The notes below the pieces were generated by a model. The model was not told the origin of the DNA, did not search any database, and saw only the letters and a list, made by a program, of their open reading frames with translations. Made by a program: the position numbers and the translations under genes. Shown here piece after piece: positions 47,895 to 58,172 of a stretch of 64,000 bases of DNA (positions are counted from its first letter, which is position 1; every line of letters starts with the position of its first letter). The stretch comes from Methanococcus voltae PS (GTDB lineage Archaea; AGJL01; Methanococci; Methanococcales; Methanococcaceae): the NCBI RefSeq assembly GCF_024807035.1, contig NZ_JANUCQ010000001.1:186001-250000 (forward strand). Reading direction: 5' to 3'.

Positions 47895-48389
47895 TTATTT
47901 GTACCATAAAGCAGCAGCGGCGAATGCGCATCCTACTTTTTCAACGGTATGTTCAGCAGCAATTGATATGATTTCGTCAATTTCCCAGCCTCTCATTTCG
48001 AAGCCATCTTTTGCCATTTCTCTAACTGTGTCTTCTGCTTCTTTTTTGCCTCCAACACATTCGTATTCCATGATTAAACCGCATAATTCTTTATCTTTTG
48101 GTATAGCAACGCCAATGGATGCAGCAACTGTTTCTCCTTTAACGTCACTCATTTGGTATCCGTATGCTGTAGGTACTAAAGAACCCATAGGGAGTTCAGG
48201 TAATGGGATTACCTCAGCTTTTGGGGGCATAATACTGCTAATTCTTATTAAGTTAACGTTTGCGATACCTGACTCTAAAAGGCACATATCGAAAGCATTT
48301 AAAGCTATTTCAGCGTCTCCTTCACCAGCTACTAATGATATAGTATTTGGCGCGTTGAATGGGGAGTGTATTGCACTTGATTGCATCAT
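47895..48389 (-). CDS. pdaD: Pyruvoyl-dependent arginine decarboxylase
   Basis: PdaD converts arginine to agmatine, the first polyamine step. The 164-residue proenzyme shows the autocleavage site [16 protein letters not shown], with cleavage expected between the two Ser at about 51-52, then [13 protein letters not shown] and the C-terminal [18 protein letters not shown]. Two starts, ATG 48389 and 48386, follow a GAGGTGTTTGTTAT ribosome region; the first is used here. It begins the minus-strand polyamine group. A 164-codon antisense frame over the same bases is a shadow. Confidence 0.95.
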   Translation of the reverse strand: MMQSSAIHSPFNAPNTISLVAGEGDAEIALNAFDMCLLESGIANVNLIRISSIMPPKAEVIPLPELPMGSLVPTAYGYQMSDVKGETVAASIGVAIPKDKELCGLIMEYECVGGKKEAEDTVREMAKDGFEMRGWEIDEIISIAAEHTVEKVGCAFAAAALWYK

Positions 48390-48641
48390 ATAACAAACAC
48401 CTCATATTTTTTCATATTTTTGGCTATTTTTGTTTAGTTTTTTTTAAAATGTTAGTTAAAAAATAGATTATAAATTATATGTTATAATTTTAAATTAATT
48501 ATCCCATTATATTATATAAATAATTCGGTCAAACACATAAATACAAATATAAACGGTTTATTTAACCAAAAAACCCGTAGAACTAAATAAAATTAAAAAA
48601 TAACCACATATATTTAAAAAAACAAATAATGATATAGATGA

Positions 48642-50831
48642 TTATCTTATGTTAATTATATCTGCGTTCTTTTCTACCATATACTCGTATAATTCTAGAT
48701 AAGTACTATTGGACGTCAAAAAATTGAAATTACCAATAAGTATAAGCTTACGTTTTGCACGGGTTAATGCAACATTTAATCTTCTTAAATCGGACAAAAA
48801 CCCTATTTTTTCACTTCTCACAAAAGATACGACTATAATTTCATCTTCCCTACCTTGGTATCCATCAATAGATTTTACTTTGATTTTTGGAATATTCTTC
48901 TGTTCAATAGATTCATTTTCACTAGTTTCATGCTCGGAAACTATTTCTTTTATTTTTTTCACTTGTGAATCGTAAGGGCTTATTATACTAATTGGTATAC
49001 TATTTTCTAGGTATTTATTTATTATTTTATCAATAATTTTTAATTCAGACTTATTATAATATGATTTGAAATCGTCACGCTTTTCATTTCCTTCTGTATT
49101 AATTAATACAAGAGGGTTGTCGTTAAATAGGCTAGAATATAGTTCAGTATTGATATCCTTTTTATTCAAATTATTCAAATTTTTATTTTTTAATTCATCA
49201 CCTGGGTTATAATTTAAATTATAATCTAAATCACTTAATGCTCTATTTTTAACCGATTCATCACTAATAAGTTGATTTTCGTAGAATAATTTATTCGAAA
49301 AGCCCATAATTTTATCATTCATACGATATTGTATCTTTAAAATTTGGGAAAAATCTTTATTTTCTTTAATCATTCTCTCAAATAATGTATTCTTTAATTC
49401 AATTTCATCGGATAATACCGTAGGAGGTAACTGTTTATGGTCTCCTGCCATAACAATTTTATCACATTTTAAAGCCGTAATTAATGTAGAAGGCTCCATG
49501 GACTGACTGCACTCATCAATAACACCCACATTAAAGTTAAAGTCCTCTAAATATTCACTACCTGCCATAGAATTGGTAGCAAGGACTACATCGGAGTTTT
49601 CAATAATATCTACAATAATTTGTTTTTCAGTTTTTGCAATTTTATCTTTAATTTTTGCAATTTTTTCATTACATCTAACCCATAAAGCCATTTCTTCAAG
49701 TTTTTTAGGCGGTATTCCCCTTATACGCTGTTTTAACTTATCATATAGTATTATATCGTCATTGGTAAGTCCACGTCTATATTTTGGGTCAGGAATTGGA
49801 ATTTCTTTTCTTTTTAAATATTCTCGTTCTAATAGTTCTCGTAATTTTATAATTTTAATATGTAATTCGTGTTTCGTTATTTTAGAATGCAAAGAGTAGT
49901 CAATTAATTCTTTTGAAATTCTAGAAGGGTGCCCAATTCTAACAATTTTTAATTTTTCGAGTTTTCCAAGTTGCCCTGATTTTTCATATTTTAAGTTTAA
50001 TTTTGGTTTCGATTTTTTGGCAATTTTTGGGGCTTTCGATAGATTTTCTAATATATTGTCTACCGCAGTATTGGAGTCAGCAGTCGCAATAACACTATTT
50101 CCACGCTTAGTCTCTTGAATGATTAATTCCGTAATTGTACGGGTTTTACCGGTTCCTGGGGGTCCATGAACCATATACAAGTCATTAGCTAGTAAAGCAC
50201 GAATCACTGCCTCTTTTTGATAAAAATTTAAATTATTGTCACAATAATCAAAATTTTCAATAATTTCATCGATTACTTTATCATTTAATATGTCCGATAA
50301 ATTAATTATTGATTCCAAATCTAAATATTTTAAGGTTTTTTCATTAATTGCGCAATATTTGGGTTTTTCAATACCAATGATTATGTTGGCAATTTTGTTC
50401 CTCGTTACTTCAAACTTTTCAAGTGCTTTAGTCATTCTTTTAAAAGTTACATCATTAACGTATAAATCAATCCTAACATCTTTTAAAGCCCATTTTGGAA
50501 CGCTTTCAACGCTAACATCAATATGATTACTACCCATTGCTATTACATTACCATAAAAATCACTTAAAAGTGGATTGCCTTTACTTATAAGTACTACATC
50601 CCCGACGGAGATGTCCATTTTTTCAAATTTATTTTTCCTTCCATATCGAACAATTTTTTCATTAAAAATCTGTTTTATAACTTTTCCATTTAAATCTAAT
50701 ATTGCACGACCTGTATTTTCTCTTTTTTCACCCATTCTTTTAATTTCGTTTCTATGAAAATTTATTTCATAATCTCGCTCTTTTTTAATTAATTTTTTAA
50801 AATTTCCCGAATAACAACTTTTTAAATCCAT
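48642..50831 (-). CDS. SF1 DNA/RNA helicase, UPF1/Dna2-like
   Basis: A superfamily 1B helicase of 729 residues. It has an N-terminal OB/beta-barrel-like region (VGDVVLISKGNPLLSDFYGNVI), Walker A HGPPGTGKTRTI (223-230), motif II VIDECSQSMEPS, motif III AGDHKQLPPT, motif IV QYRMND, motif V KVKSIDGYQGREDEIIVVSFVRS and motif VI RRLNVALTRAKRKLILIG. This set is typical of the Dna2/UPF1/IGHMBP2 branch; archaeal members are uncharacterised in my memory, and I see no Fe-S nuclease domain, so it is not Dna2 itself. Long charged inserts lie between motifs I and II. ATG 50831 follows TAGGTGCG. Confidence 0.88.
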   Translation of the reverse strand: MDLKSCYSGNFKKLIKKERDYEINFHRNEIKRMGEKRENTGRAILDLNGKVIKQIFNEKIVRYGRKNKFEKMDISVGDVVLISKGNPLLSDFYGNVIAMGSNHIDVSVESVPKWALKDVRIDLYVNDVTFKRMTKALEKFEVTRNKIANIIIGIEKPKYCAINEKTLKYLDLESIINLSDILNDKVIDEIIENFDYCDNNLNFYQKEAVIRALLANDLYMVHGPPGTGKTRTITELIIQETKRGNSVIATADSNTAVDNILENLSKAPKIAKKSKPKLNLKYEKSGQLGKLEKLKIVRIGHPSRISKELIDYSLHSKITKHELHIKIIKLRELLEREYLKRKEIPIPDPKYRRGLTNDDIILYDKLKQRIRGIPPKKLEEMALWVRCNEKIAKIKDKIAKTEKQIIVDIIENSDVVLATNSMAGSEYLEDFNFNVGVIDECSQSMEPSTLITALKCDKIVMAGDHKQLPPTVLSDEIELKNTLFERMIKENKDFSQILKIQYRMNDKIMGFSNKLFYENQLISDESVKNRALSDLDYNLNYNPGDELKNKNLNNLNKKDINTELYSSLFNDNPLVLINTEGNEKRDDFKSYYNKSELKIIDKIINKYLENSIPISIISPYDSQVKKIKEIVSEHETSENESIEQKNIPKIKVKSIDGYQGREDEIIVVSFVRSEKIGFLSDLRRLNVALTRAKRKLILIGNFNFLTSNSTYLELYEYMVEKNADIINIR

Positions 50832-51004
50832 AACGCACCTAATAAATTTATACCTAAATTATAAAATATATATTATATAATTAAAACGCTATATAATACT
50901 ATCATTTTATTAGTAATTCAGATAATGGTGTAATTCAGATTATTCATTACACACAAATACAAAATATACGCATACACAACAATAGTTATTTAGCCGGTGA
51001 ATTC

Positions 51005-52795
51005 ATGAAAGAAACCTCTAAAATATTAATAATCACAGGAAAACAAGCTTATGAAAGAGTAAATAAGGCAGTCTTAAATTACAAAAACATAGATGTATAT
51101 CAAACAAATATTTCTATAGCTGCTTTTTTAACTCCTAATTTAATATTAAAAGCAATATCTGATTATTCAACAGAATTAAATATCTCCGAAAAAAAATTGA
51201 GCACAATTTATGATTTTATATTGGTAACAGGGTTAATTAGACACGATTTAAAAATAATAGAAGATAATATCGGCATAAAATGTTATAAATCGACTCGTGA
51301 AGCTTCTGATATACCCCTATTAATTAAAAATTTGGAAAATATATCTTTATCAACCATTGATTATGCAGATGACCAAATTGCACAATATATCATCAAAGAA
51401 GCAGAAAAAGAATTACAAAAAGCCGAAGAATTGCCATTATATGACATCTACGATAATGAAAATCACGAGTATGCCCACGAAATGGCTACAAACTGTAGTC
51501 TTAATTCAAAGAATAACTTAAGCAATATAAAAATCGGAAACCTAAAAATCGGCGATAAATACCCCATGAGGGTATTGGGAGAAATAGTTCATACTCCTTG
51601 GTTATCGGATAAAGAATTAGAAAATAAAATCAATTATTACATTGATTCAGGGGCGGACATGATTGATTTGGGAATGGTGAGTAATGAAGATAATTCTAAG
51701 GATTTAAAAAGAATAATATCGATTGCAAGAGATTTAACCGATAAACCTATTAGTGTTGATACCTTAAACACGAAAGAATTAATTGAAGCCATAAAATTGG
51801 ACGTAGATATGATTTTAAGCGTAGATGCAGGTAATTCTGACGATTTAATACCTTATTTATCTAATTCTAATACTGCATCGGTTGTTTTACCTACTAATTA
51901 TAAAACAAACGAGGTACCTCACAAAGTGGCTGATAAAGTAACTAAATTAAAGGAAAATGTGGAAAAATTATTAAGCAATGATTTAAAAGTAGTTGCAGAC
52001 CCAATTTTGGAGCCAATTAATAATTTGGGATGCAATTTTACCGATAGTATCGTTGCCTGTAAATTATTCAAGGAAAAATATAAATTACCAATGTTTTTTG
52101 GCATTGGTAATGTAACAGAACTTTTTGACGTGGATAGTAACGGAGTAAATGCTACTTTATGCGCAATAGGTCAAGAAGTAGGTGGTAATATATTATTTAC
52201 CCCCGAAGCGTCGGATAAATGTAAATATTCCATAAAAGAATTGAAAATAGCTTCAAAAATAACATTTTTGGCAAAGCTTAAGAATAGTCTTCCAAAAGAT
52301 TTGGGCTATACTTTGATAAATTACAAGGATAAAAAGAACGACGAAGAAATTTATAATAAATCCGAAGAAGTTAAATTATTAAATAAAATCAATAAATGTG
52401 ATGATAAACTTAATAACAAAATTAATAACAAAATTAATGGTAAAATCAATAATAAATTAGAATATAATTTATCAGAAAACGACATAATAATTGCAAAAGA
52501 GAATGAAAAGCAAGTTTTAGACAAAGGAAGTTTTAAAATAAAATTGGATAGGGAAAATTCAAACATAATTGCAATATATTATGTATATGGGCAACCTATG
52601 AAAATTTTAAAAGGTAAAAATCCAAAGGAAATTTACGAAACAGCCTTTAGATTAAATATGGTTACAAAAATGGACCACGCCGCTTATTTCGGTAAGGAAT
52701 TAGAAAAAGCAGAAATTGCCTTAAAAATCGGAAAGAAATATAATCAAGACTTTGATTTATATTACAATGATTTTTGGAATTTAAATTTGAAATAA
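51005..52795 (+). CDS. Dihydropteroate synthase-like protein (TIGR00284 type)
   Basis: A 596-residue protein. The centre carries a pterin-binding TIM barrel related to dihydropteroate synthase: MRVLGEIVHTPWLSDKE, GADMIDLGMVSNED, KPISVDTLNTKELIEAI, DMILSVDAGN, KVVADPILEPINNLG and LPMFFGIGNVTELFDVDSNGVNA. The N-terminal 170 residues and the C-terminal domain (MKILKGKNPKEIYETAFRLNMVTKMDHAAYFGKE) are shared only by archaeal relatives as I recall. It may act in tetrahydromethanopterin biosynthesis, but which reaction is not established to me. A low-complexity Asn/Lys insert (CDDKLNNKINNKINGKINNK) sits around residue 465. ATG 51005 follows GGTGAATTC. Confidence 0.8.
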   Translation: MKETSKILIITGKQAYERVNKAVLNYKNIDVYQTNISIAAFLTPNLILKAISDYSTELNISEKKLSTIYDFILVTGLIRHDLKIIEDNIGIKCYKSTREASDIPLLIKNLENISLSTIDYADDQIAQYIIKEAEKELQKAEELPLYDIYDNENHEYAHEMATNCSLNSKNNLSNIKIGNLKIGDKYPMRVLGEIVHTPWLSDKELENKINYYIDSGADMIDLGMVSNEDNSKDLKRIISIARDLTDKPISVDTLNTKELIEAIKLDVDMILSVDAGNSDDLIPYLSNSNTASVVLPTNYKTNEVPHKVADKVTKLKENVEKLLSNDLKVVADPILEPINNLGCNFTDSIVACKLFKEKYKLPMFFGIGNVTELFDVDSNGVNATLCAIGQEVGGNILFTPEASDKCKYSIKELKIASKITFLAKLKNSLPKDLGYTLINYKDKKNDEEIYNKSEEVKLLNKINKCDDKLNNKINNKINGKINNKLEYNLSENDIIIAKENEKQVLDKGSFKIKLDRENSNIIAIYYVYGQPMKILKGKNPKEIYETAFRLNMVTKMDHAAYFGKELEKAEIALKIGKKYNQDFDLYYNDFWNLNLK

Positions 52796-52920
52796 TCTTA
52801 TAATTTTTATAAATTATAATTTCAATATTATAACTTTTTTAAATTATACAACTAATTATATTGAACATAATAAATTAAAAAGAAAAAAGTATGATAAAGG
52901 TATGAAACGCAAGTTTTCAG

Positions 52921-53376
52921 TTATTCTACTAATAATCTTGCAGTTTCAGGTGAGTATCTCCATGTAGCAGGTAATACTTTTGTACCTTTGTAGTATTTAA
53001 CTAACCTTCTGATTTTTGACTCAATTAAGTGTAAACCTGTTTTTGAGTGTGTGTCTCTTGGGTTGTTTTCTAAATGGTTTCTTAAGTTGATAGCTTTTTT
53101 CATCAAGTTTAATAAATCTTCTGGAACTTCAGGGTAGAATCCAGCTTCTTTCATGATTGTTGAAACACTTTTTCCGGTCATTAACTTAACGTTAGGTACA
53201 CCGTACATGTCTCTCATTATGTTACCGATTAAAGCTGATTGCTTTCCTTCTTTTGCCATTTCGATAATTCTTGCTTCTACTTCCTCAGCATTCAAAATAA
53301 CCCATGCAGGAACTTCTGTTCTCAAAGGTCTTGTTGAACTGGAGGAACCTCTTTTACCAGAGTGTAATCTTGCCAT
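52921..53376 (-). CDS. rpsO: 30S ribosomal protein S15 (S13e family)
   Basis: The small-subunit protein that binds the central domain of 16S rRNA. The 151-residue length and start [18 protein letters not shown] are typical of the archaeal/eukaryotic long form with an N-terminal extension. The S15 core is seen in [42 protein letters not shown]. The start ATG 53376 follows AGAGGTTACAACT. Codon use is strongly biased, as for other ribosomal proteins. It converges with the preceding gene and stands apart from other ribosomal genes. Confidence 0.97.
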   Translation of the reverse strand: MARLHSGKRGSSSSTRPLRTEVPAWVILNAEEVEARIIEMAKEGKQSALIGNIMRDMYGVPNVKLMTGKSVSTIMKEAGFYPEVPEDLLNLMKKAINLRNHLENNPRDTHSKTGLHLIESKIRRLVKYYKGTKVLPATWRYSPETARLLVE

Positions 53377-53541
53377 AGTTGTAACCTCTTACATTCATTG
53401 ATGATTCCCAGTTCGAGCAAATGAATTATAAATTAATCATATGTTTTATAATTACATTACTTCTCGAATAAAATCTAATAGTTAAATCTTCTATATATAC
53501 ATAACGAACGTAAAAACAAATATTAAAATTATTAATAAATT

Positions 53542-54063
<522 letters not shown>

Positions 54064-54157
54064 TTACCTTTTATTGATTAATCCAATTTTATAAAATATC
54101 TATTCTTATTTATACCTCTATATGCTCTATTTTATAAATTTATTGTATAATTTAATT

Positions 54158-54808
54158 TTAAATTAACAATTTATCCATATTCAATTTAACGTCATCTTTT
54201 TCAATAATTCCAATGATTTTAAATCCCGAATATTCTTCAATAGTTTTAAAAGTCTCTTCATAATAAGGAACTTCTTTTAAATCGCAAGTACTATTGATTA
54301 TAATTCCTAATACTTCAATACCCCTATTTTTTAAGAATTCTGTCGTTAAGACGGTATGATTTATAGTTCCTAAATTAGGTCTCGCAACTACTACGCAAGG
54401 TATATTTAACATTTTGGCAATATCTGCTACGTAATAACCCTTTTTTAAAGGTACGCAAGCACCTCCTGCCCCTTCTACAACGATATATTCGTAAATAGTT
54501 TTTAAATATTCGTAAGATTCTTTAATTTTTTCAAAGTCCATTTTATACTCTGAATTTTCTACAATTGCAGATATATTGGGCGACAATGGATTTTTAAAAT
54601 TAATGGGATTTACAATGTCTATATCAATACATTTCCCATCTAAATCTTTCATATCCAATAATTTCATAATTTTATTAGTATCCGGTCTACCGCCAGTTTC
54701 AACAGGTTTCATATAGCCTGTTTTTTTTAATTTACTTACTTCTGAAGCAATAATACCTGAAACGTGCGTTTTTCCTATATCTGTATCCGTACCTGTAATG
54801 AATATCAT
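54158..54808 (-). CDS. bioD: Dethiobiotin synthetase
   Basis: BioD closes the ureido ring of dethiobiotin from diaminopelargonate, CO2 and ATP. The 216-residue protein has the P-loop FITGTDTDIGKTHVSG, the substrate-lysine segment GYMKPVETGG, the VVEGAGGACVPL loop and VVVARPNLGTINHTVLT. It is third in the order bioW, bioF, bioD on the minus strand, with 158 bases between bioF and bioD. ATG 54808 follows GGTGAAATT. Confidence 0.95.
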   Translation of the reverse strand: MIFITGTDTDIGKTHVSGIIASEVSKLKKTGYMKPVETGGRPDTNKIMKLLDMKDLDGKCIDIDIVNPINFKNPLSPNISAIVENSEYKMDFEKIKESYEYLKTIYEYIVVEGAGGACVPLKKGYYVADIAKMLNIPCVVVARPNLGTINHTVLTTEFLKNRGIEVLGIIINSTCDLKEVPYYEETFKTIEEYSGFKIIGIIEKDDVKLNMDKLLI

Positions 54809-54966
54809 AATTTCACCAAATTTGAAAATTAAATAACTATTAAATAACTATTAAATTTCATATTATAAATTTTGATAAAAATATCTATTATAATATTATA
54901 TAATAAAATCGATGTTTAATTAAAAATAAAATAATATAAAATAAGATAAAATAATATCGAATAATA

Positions 54967-56139
54967 CTAGTTTTCAATATATTTACTAATTTTATCTTTT
55001 AAATTAATAATATCCTCTTTTTCATGGCAAGAAGTAATTGAAACCCTTATTCTCTCGCTACCTTTAGCAACTGTGGGATATCTAATTCCTATACATTGAT
55101 AACCAGCGTTATATAAATAATTGGACATATCCATAGTATTTTTACCAAATAAGAGAGGATATATTGGAGTTTTATGGTTATTATCAAAATTAATATTTTT
55201 TATATCACTAAAAATTTTATTCGAGACCAATATATTCTTTTGCAATTTAGAAACATAATTCCTATTTTCAATTAATTCAAAAGATTTAGTAGCTCCAGCA
55301 ATTACGTAAGGCGGTAAGGATGTAGAATATATAAAACTACGTGATTTATTTATCAAATAATCTATTAATTCAGAATATCCTGTAACATAGCCACCTACTA
55401 ATCCATTAGCTTTTGATAACGTACCAATTTGTATAATATTTTCATTAGCTTTAATTTTAAAGTGTTCCAAGCTTCCTTTACCTTTTTTACCTAAAACACC
55501 AGTGCCATGTGCATCATCAATAATTAAAGTACAATTATAGTTTTTACATAGCTTAAATAATTCATCAATAGGGGCAATATCTCCATCCATGCTAAAAACC
55601 CCGTCCGTTATTATAAAAATATTCTCAAATTGATTTCCTTTCAAGAATTTTTCATCTTCAAGGATTTTTTTAATGAATTCAACATCACAATGAGGATATA
55701 CAATTTTTTTAGCATTCGATAGTTTGCAACCATCAATTATAGACGCATGATTAAGGCTATCACTTAAAATTAAATCTTTTTTGGAGCATAATGCACTTAT
55801 AACCCCTAAATTTGTTGCATATCCTGAAGAGTATACGAGGGACGAATCAGTACCTTTAAATTCTGAGATTGTATTTTCAAGCTTTTCATGATTTATATTT
55901 CCGGACGTTAAACGTGACCCTGTGGAACCTGAACCATATTTTAAAGCGTCCTTTATGGCATTTAGTATCTCTTCATTCGATGATAAACATAGATAGTCAT
56001 TGGATGAAAAGTTTTTACTAATATTTTTACTAATTTTAAACTTACGTTCGCAATTAGGCTTATAAAAATTCTTAAAGGAACGATATAGATTATTTCTTTT
56101 AATTTCCTCTAACTCTAAATTAATTCTATTTTTCAGCAT
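54967..56139 (-). CDS. bioF: 8-amino-7-oxononanoate synthase
   Basis: A PLP-dependent alpha-oxoamine synthase that condenses pimeloyl-CoA with alanine. In this 390-residue protein, FSSNDYLCLSSNEEI, GSGSTGSRLTSGN, the PLP-ring Asp/His motif IIDDAHGTGVLG and the Schiff-base lysine segment IIQIGTLSKANGLVGGYV (Lys near residue 233) are all present, as is the C-terminal RIRVSITSCHEKEDI. The gene product of bioW just upstream supplies its substrate. The gap to bioW is 73 bases, so the two are probably cotranscribed. Confidence 0.96.
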   Translation of the reverse strand: MLKNRINLELEEIKRNNLYRSFKNFYKPNCERKFKISKNISKNFSSNDYLCLSSNEEILNAIKDALKYGSGSTGSRLTSGNINHEKLENTISEFKGTDSSLVYSSGYATNLGVISALCSKKDLILSDSLNHASIIDGCKLSNAKKIVYPHCDVEFIKKILEDEKFLKGNQFENIFIITDGVFSMDGDIAPIDELFKLCKNYNCTLIIDDAHGTGVLGKKGKGSLEHFKIKANENIIQIGTLSKANGLVGGYVTGYSELIDYLINKSRSFIYSTSLPPYVIAGATKSFELIENRNYVSKLQKNILVSNKIFSDIKNINFDNNHKTPIYPLLFGKNTMDMSNYLYNAGYQCIGIRYPTVAKGSERIRVSITSCHEKEDIINLKDKISKYIEN

Positions 56140-56212
56140 AGTATCCCAATAATTATTTGCATATCAATATATTACATATCATTAATTATTTTATCTAGCA
56201 CCATATAGTTAT

Positions 56213-57025
56213 TTAATATATCAAATAGGGCTTATTTTCTAAATTATCGATTAATTCTTTAAGGGATTGTTCATTTAAATTGGTTACATAGAATACTCTA
56301 CCACCAGTTTCCCCTAATTCTTTTAAATTTTTAATTCTAAAGTATCCATCTTCTGTAGCAACATAGCCTGTTGTATATGATGGATTATCAGAGGTGCATA
56401 ATTCCGCAACTATTCCTAAATCTATAACTTTTGAGGCAATAGCTATTGCATCGATAGTTCTTTCAGTATACAAGTCGTTTTTTCTTATTTTTTCCTTTAA
56501 ATTATCGTCAGTATCTATGTTTTTTACTCGAACTCCTTTGTCAACGTCGTCATTAAATGCAATATCTAATCGAGAGCCATCTAGGGAAATTATTGCAGCT
56601 CCTCGCATTCCGCCTTCATCAATAATCTCAAACCCTAATTTAATTAGGAATTCGCATAATACATCATTGACTCCAAATTCTTTAAACTTATTTTTTAATA
56701 ATTCCCGACAATAATTCCTTGAATTTGTTTTGTTGCTCATTTCATAATTTTTTTCACATATGATGCCAATATTATCTTTATTATATACGATAGGGATATG
56801 AGGGATTTTTTTAATTTTTTGGTTTATTTTTTCAACTTTTAAACTTATAAAGTCTGGTATCCCATTTTCATGATTCAACGCGCGAGATACAAGTTCTGAA
56901 GCTACTTCTTCAATATTTTCTACTTTTTCAACCTTTAAAAGCCTTTCTGCACCTGAAATATGTTTTTTTTCATTTGAAGCTCTCATTTTTAGACTGTAAT
57001 ACTCTTGTTCATCTTCTTCTTTCAT
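56213..57025 (-). CDS. bioW: 6-carboxyhexanoate-CoA ligase (pimeloyl-CoA synthetase)
   Basis: BioW activates pimelate to pimeloyl-CoA. The 270-residue protein begins with the family segment [22 protein letters not shown], then [39 protein letters not shown] and the C-terminal [31 protein letters not shown] use ATG 57025 because GTGGATAAT precedes it; GTG 57034 is possible and adds three residues. It leads the bioW-bioF-bioD group. The group lacks bioA and bioB, so those must lie elsewhere. Confidence 0.93.
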   Translation of the reverse strand: MKEEDEQEYYSLKMRASNEKKHISGAERLLKVEKVENIEEVASELVSRALNHENGIPDFISLKVEKINQKIKKIPHIPIVYNKDNIGIICEKNYEMSNKTNSRNYCRELLKNKFKEFGVNDVLCEFLIKLGFEIIDEGGMRGAAIISLDGSRLDIAFNDDVDKGVRVKNIDTDDNLKEKIRKNDLYTERTIDAIAIASKVIDLGIVAELCTSDNPSYTTGYVATEDGYFRIKNLKELGETGGRVFYVTNLNEQSLKELIDNLENKPYLIY

Positions 57026-57535
<510 letters not shown>

Positions 57536-57667
57536 ATGGTAAATTCAAGAACAATGGGATTTAAAAATTTTAAAAATGATATGGCAAGACCTTTCAGAGG
57601 TAATGTTGCAGTCAAGGTAGTAGCATATTTAGTTGGAATTCTAGCAGTTTCATCTATTGTCATTTAA
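57536..57667 (+). CDS. 43-residue basic membrane peptide
   Basis: A small frame starting with ATG 57536 and ending at TAA 57665-57667. GGTGATTTG directly precedes it, the same site used by well-known genes in this window. The peptide starts MVNSRTMGFKNFKNDMARPF, is basic through residue 27, and ends in one hydrophobic helix (VVAYLVGILAVSSIVI) that would anchor it with the positive part inside. I know no family for it. It stands alone in a 1.1-kb region between bioW and elp3, so its expression would be from its own promoter. A minus-strand frame over the same bases has no ribosome site. Confidence 0.6.
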   Translation: MVNSRTMGFKNFKNDMARPFRGNVAVKVVAYLVGILAVSSIVI

Positions 57668-57939
57668 TTATTGAACATATATAAATCAATATAAATAGAA
57701 ATTATTAGCATATCCCTTGTATTGAATGAATCAATCACATAAGAGTTAAAAACCTGTAAGTTAGATTCATAAATTTCATTTATATTAATTTGGTTGGTTG
57801 TATTATTGTAAATGATAAGTTGAATTTTCTTAAATAATTCTATTAGATAATTTTACTAAATTATACATTAAAATTTCTAAAATTTCTAAAATTTTTATTA
57901 TTTGGTTAATGTAATTATATATGCCCGTACAATACCAAA

Positions 57940-58040
57940 TAGAATAGATATGGAGTTTTTAAAACTCTAAATTACTATTAATGCTGTTATTATAATCTGG
58001 ATAAACACGAGCAATATTTCTGTAAAATATTGCAAACTTA
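57940..58040 (+). ncRNA. Candidate small RNA with two hairpins
   Basis: Behind a TATA-like box at 57913-57923, a start near 57945 would give an RNA with GAGTTTT-T-AAAACTC (57953-57967) and GCAATATTT-CTGTA-AAATATTGC (58011-58033), the latter a perfect nine-pair stem. It is weaker evidence than a conserved family match would be. Strand is inferred from the TATA box. Confidence 0.3.
58011..58033. repeat. Perfect inverted repeat, 9-bp arms
   Basis: GCAATATTT (58011-58019) and AAATATTGC (58025-58033) form a stem with loop CTGTA. It could be an RNA hairpin or a protein-binding dyad. Confidence 0.7.
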
Positions 58041-58078
58041 AAATAAATATGATAAATACAATACTATAGAAAATAAAT

Positions 58079-58111
58079 AAAAATAGAATAAAAATAGAAT
58101 AAAAATAGAAC
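58079..58111. repeat. 11-bp tandem repeat, three copies
   Basis: AAAAATAGAAT occurs three times head to tail (last base differs in the third). It lies about 60 bases beyond the elp3 stop codon and reads as T-rich on the elp3 strand, so it may also help termination. Confidence 0.7.
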
Positions 58112-58172
58112 ATAGAATAAATAGTATATGAAATTAATAAACCGATTATTCAATATTATTTAATAATTTCTT

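Larger units (their letters stand above)
57668..58172. other. Intergenic region with candidate small RNA
   Basis: About 500 bases without a protein-coding frame. TATA-like AATTATATATG (57913-57923) is followed by two inverted repeats (listed separately) and an 11-bp tandem repeat. The minus-strand gene at the right end has its stop at 58173. Confidence 0.45.

Noticed and set aside
47899-48393. A 164-codon plus-strand frame with nearly the same ends as pdaD
   Set aside because: It is a shadow of pdaD, which has every active-site motif of the pyruvoyl arginine decarboxylases; the antisense frame has no ribosome site.
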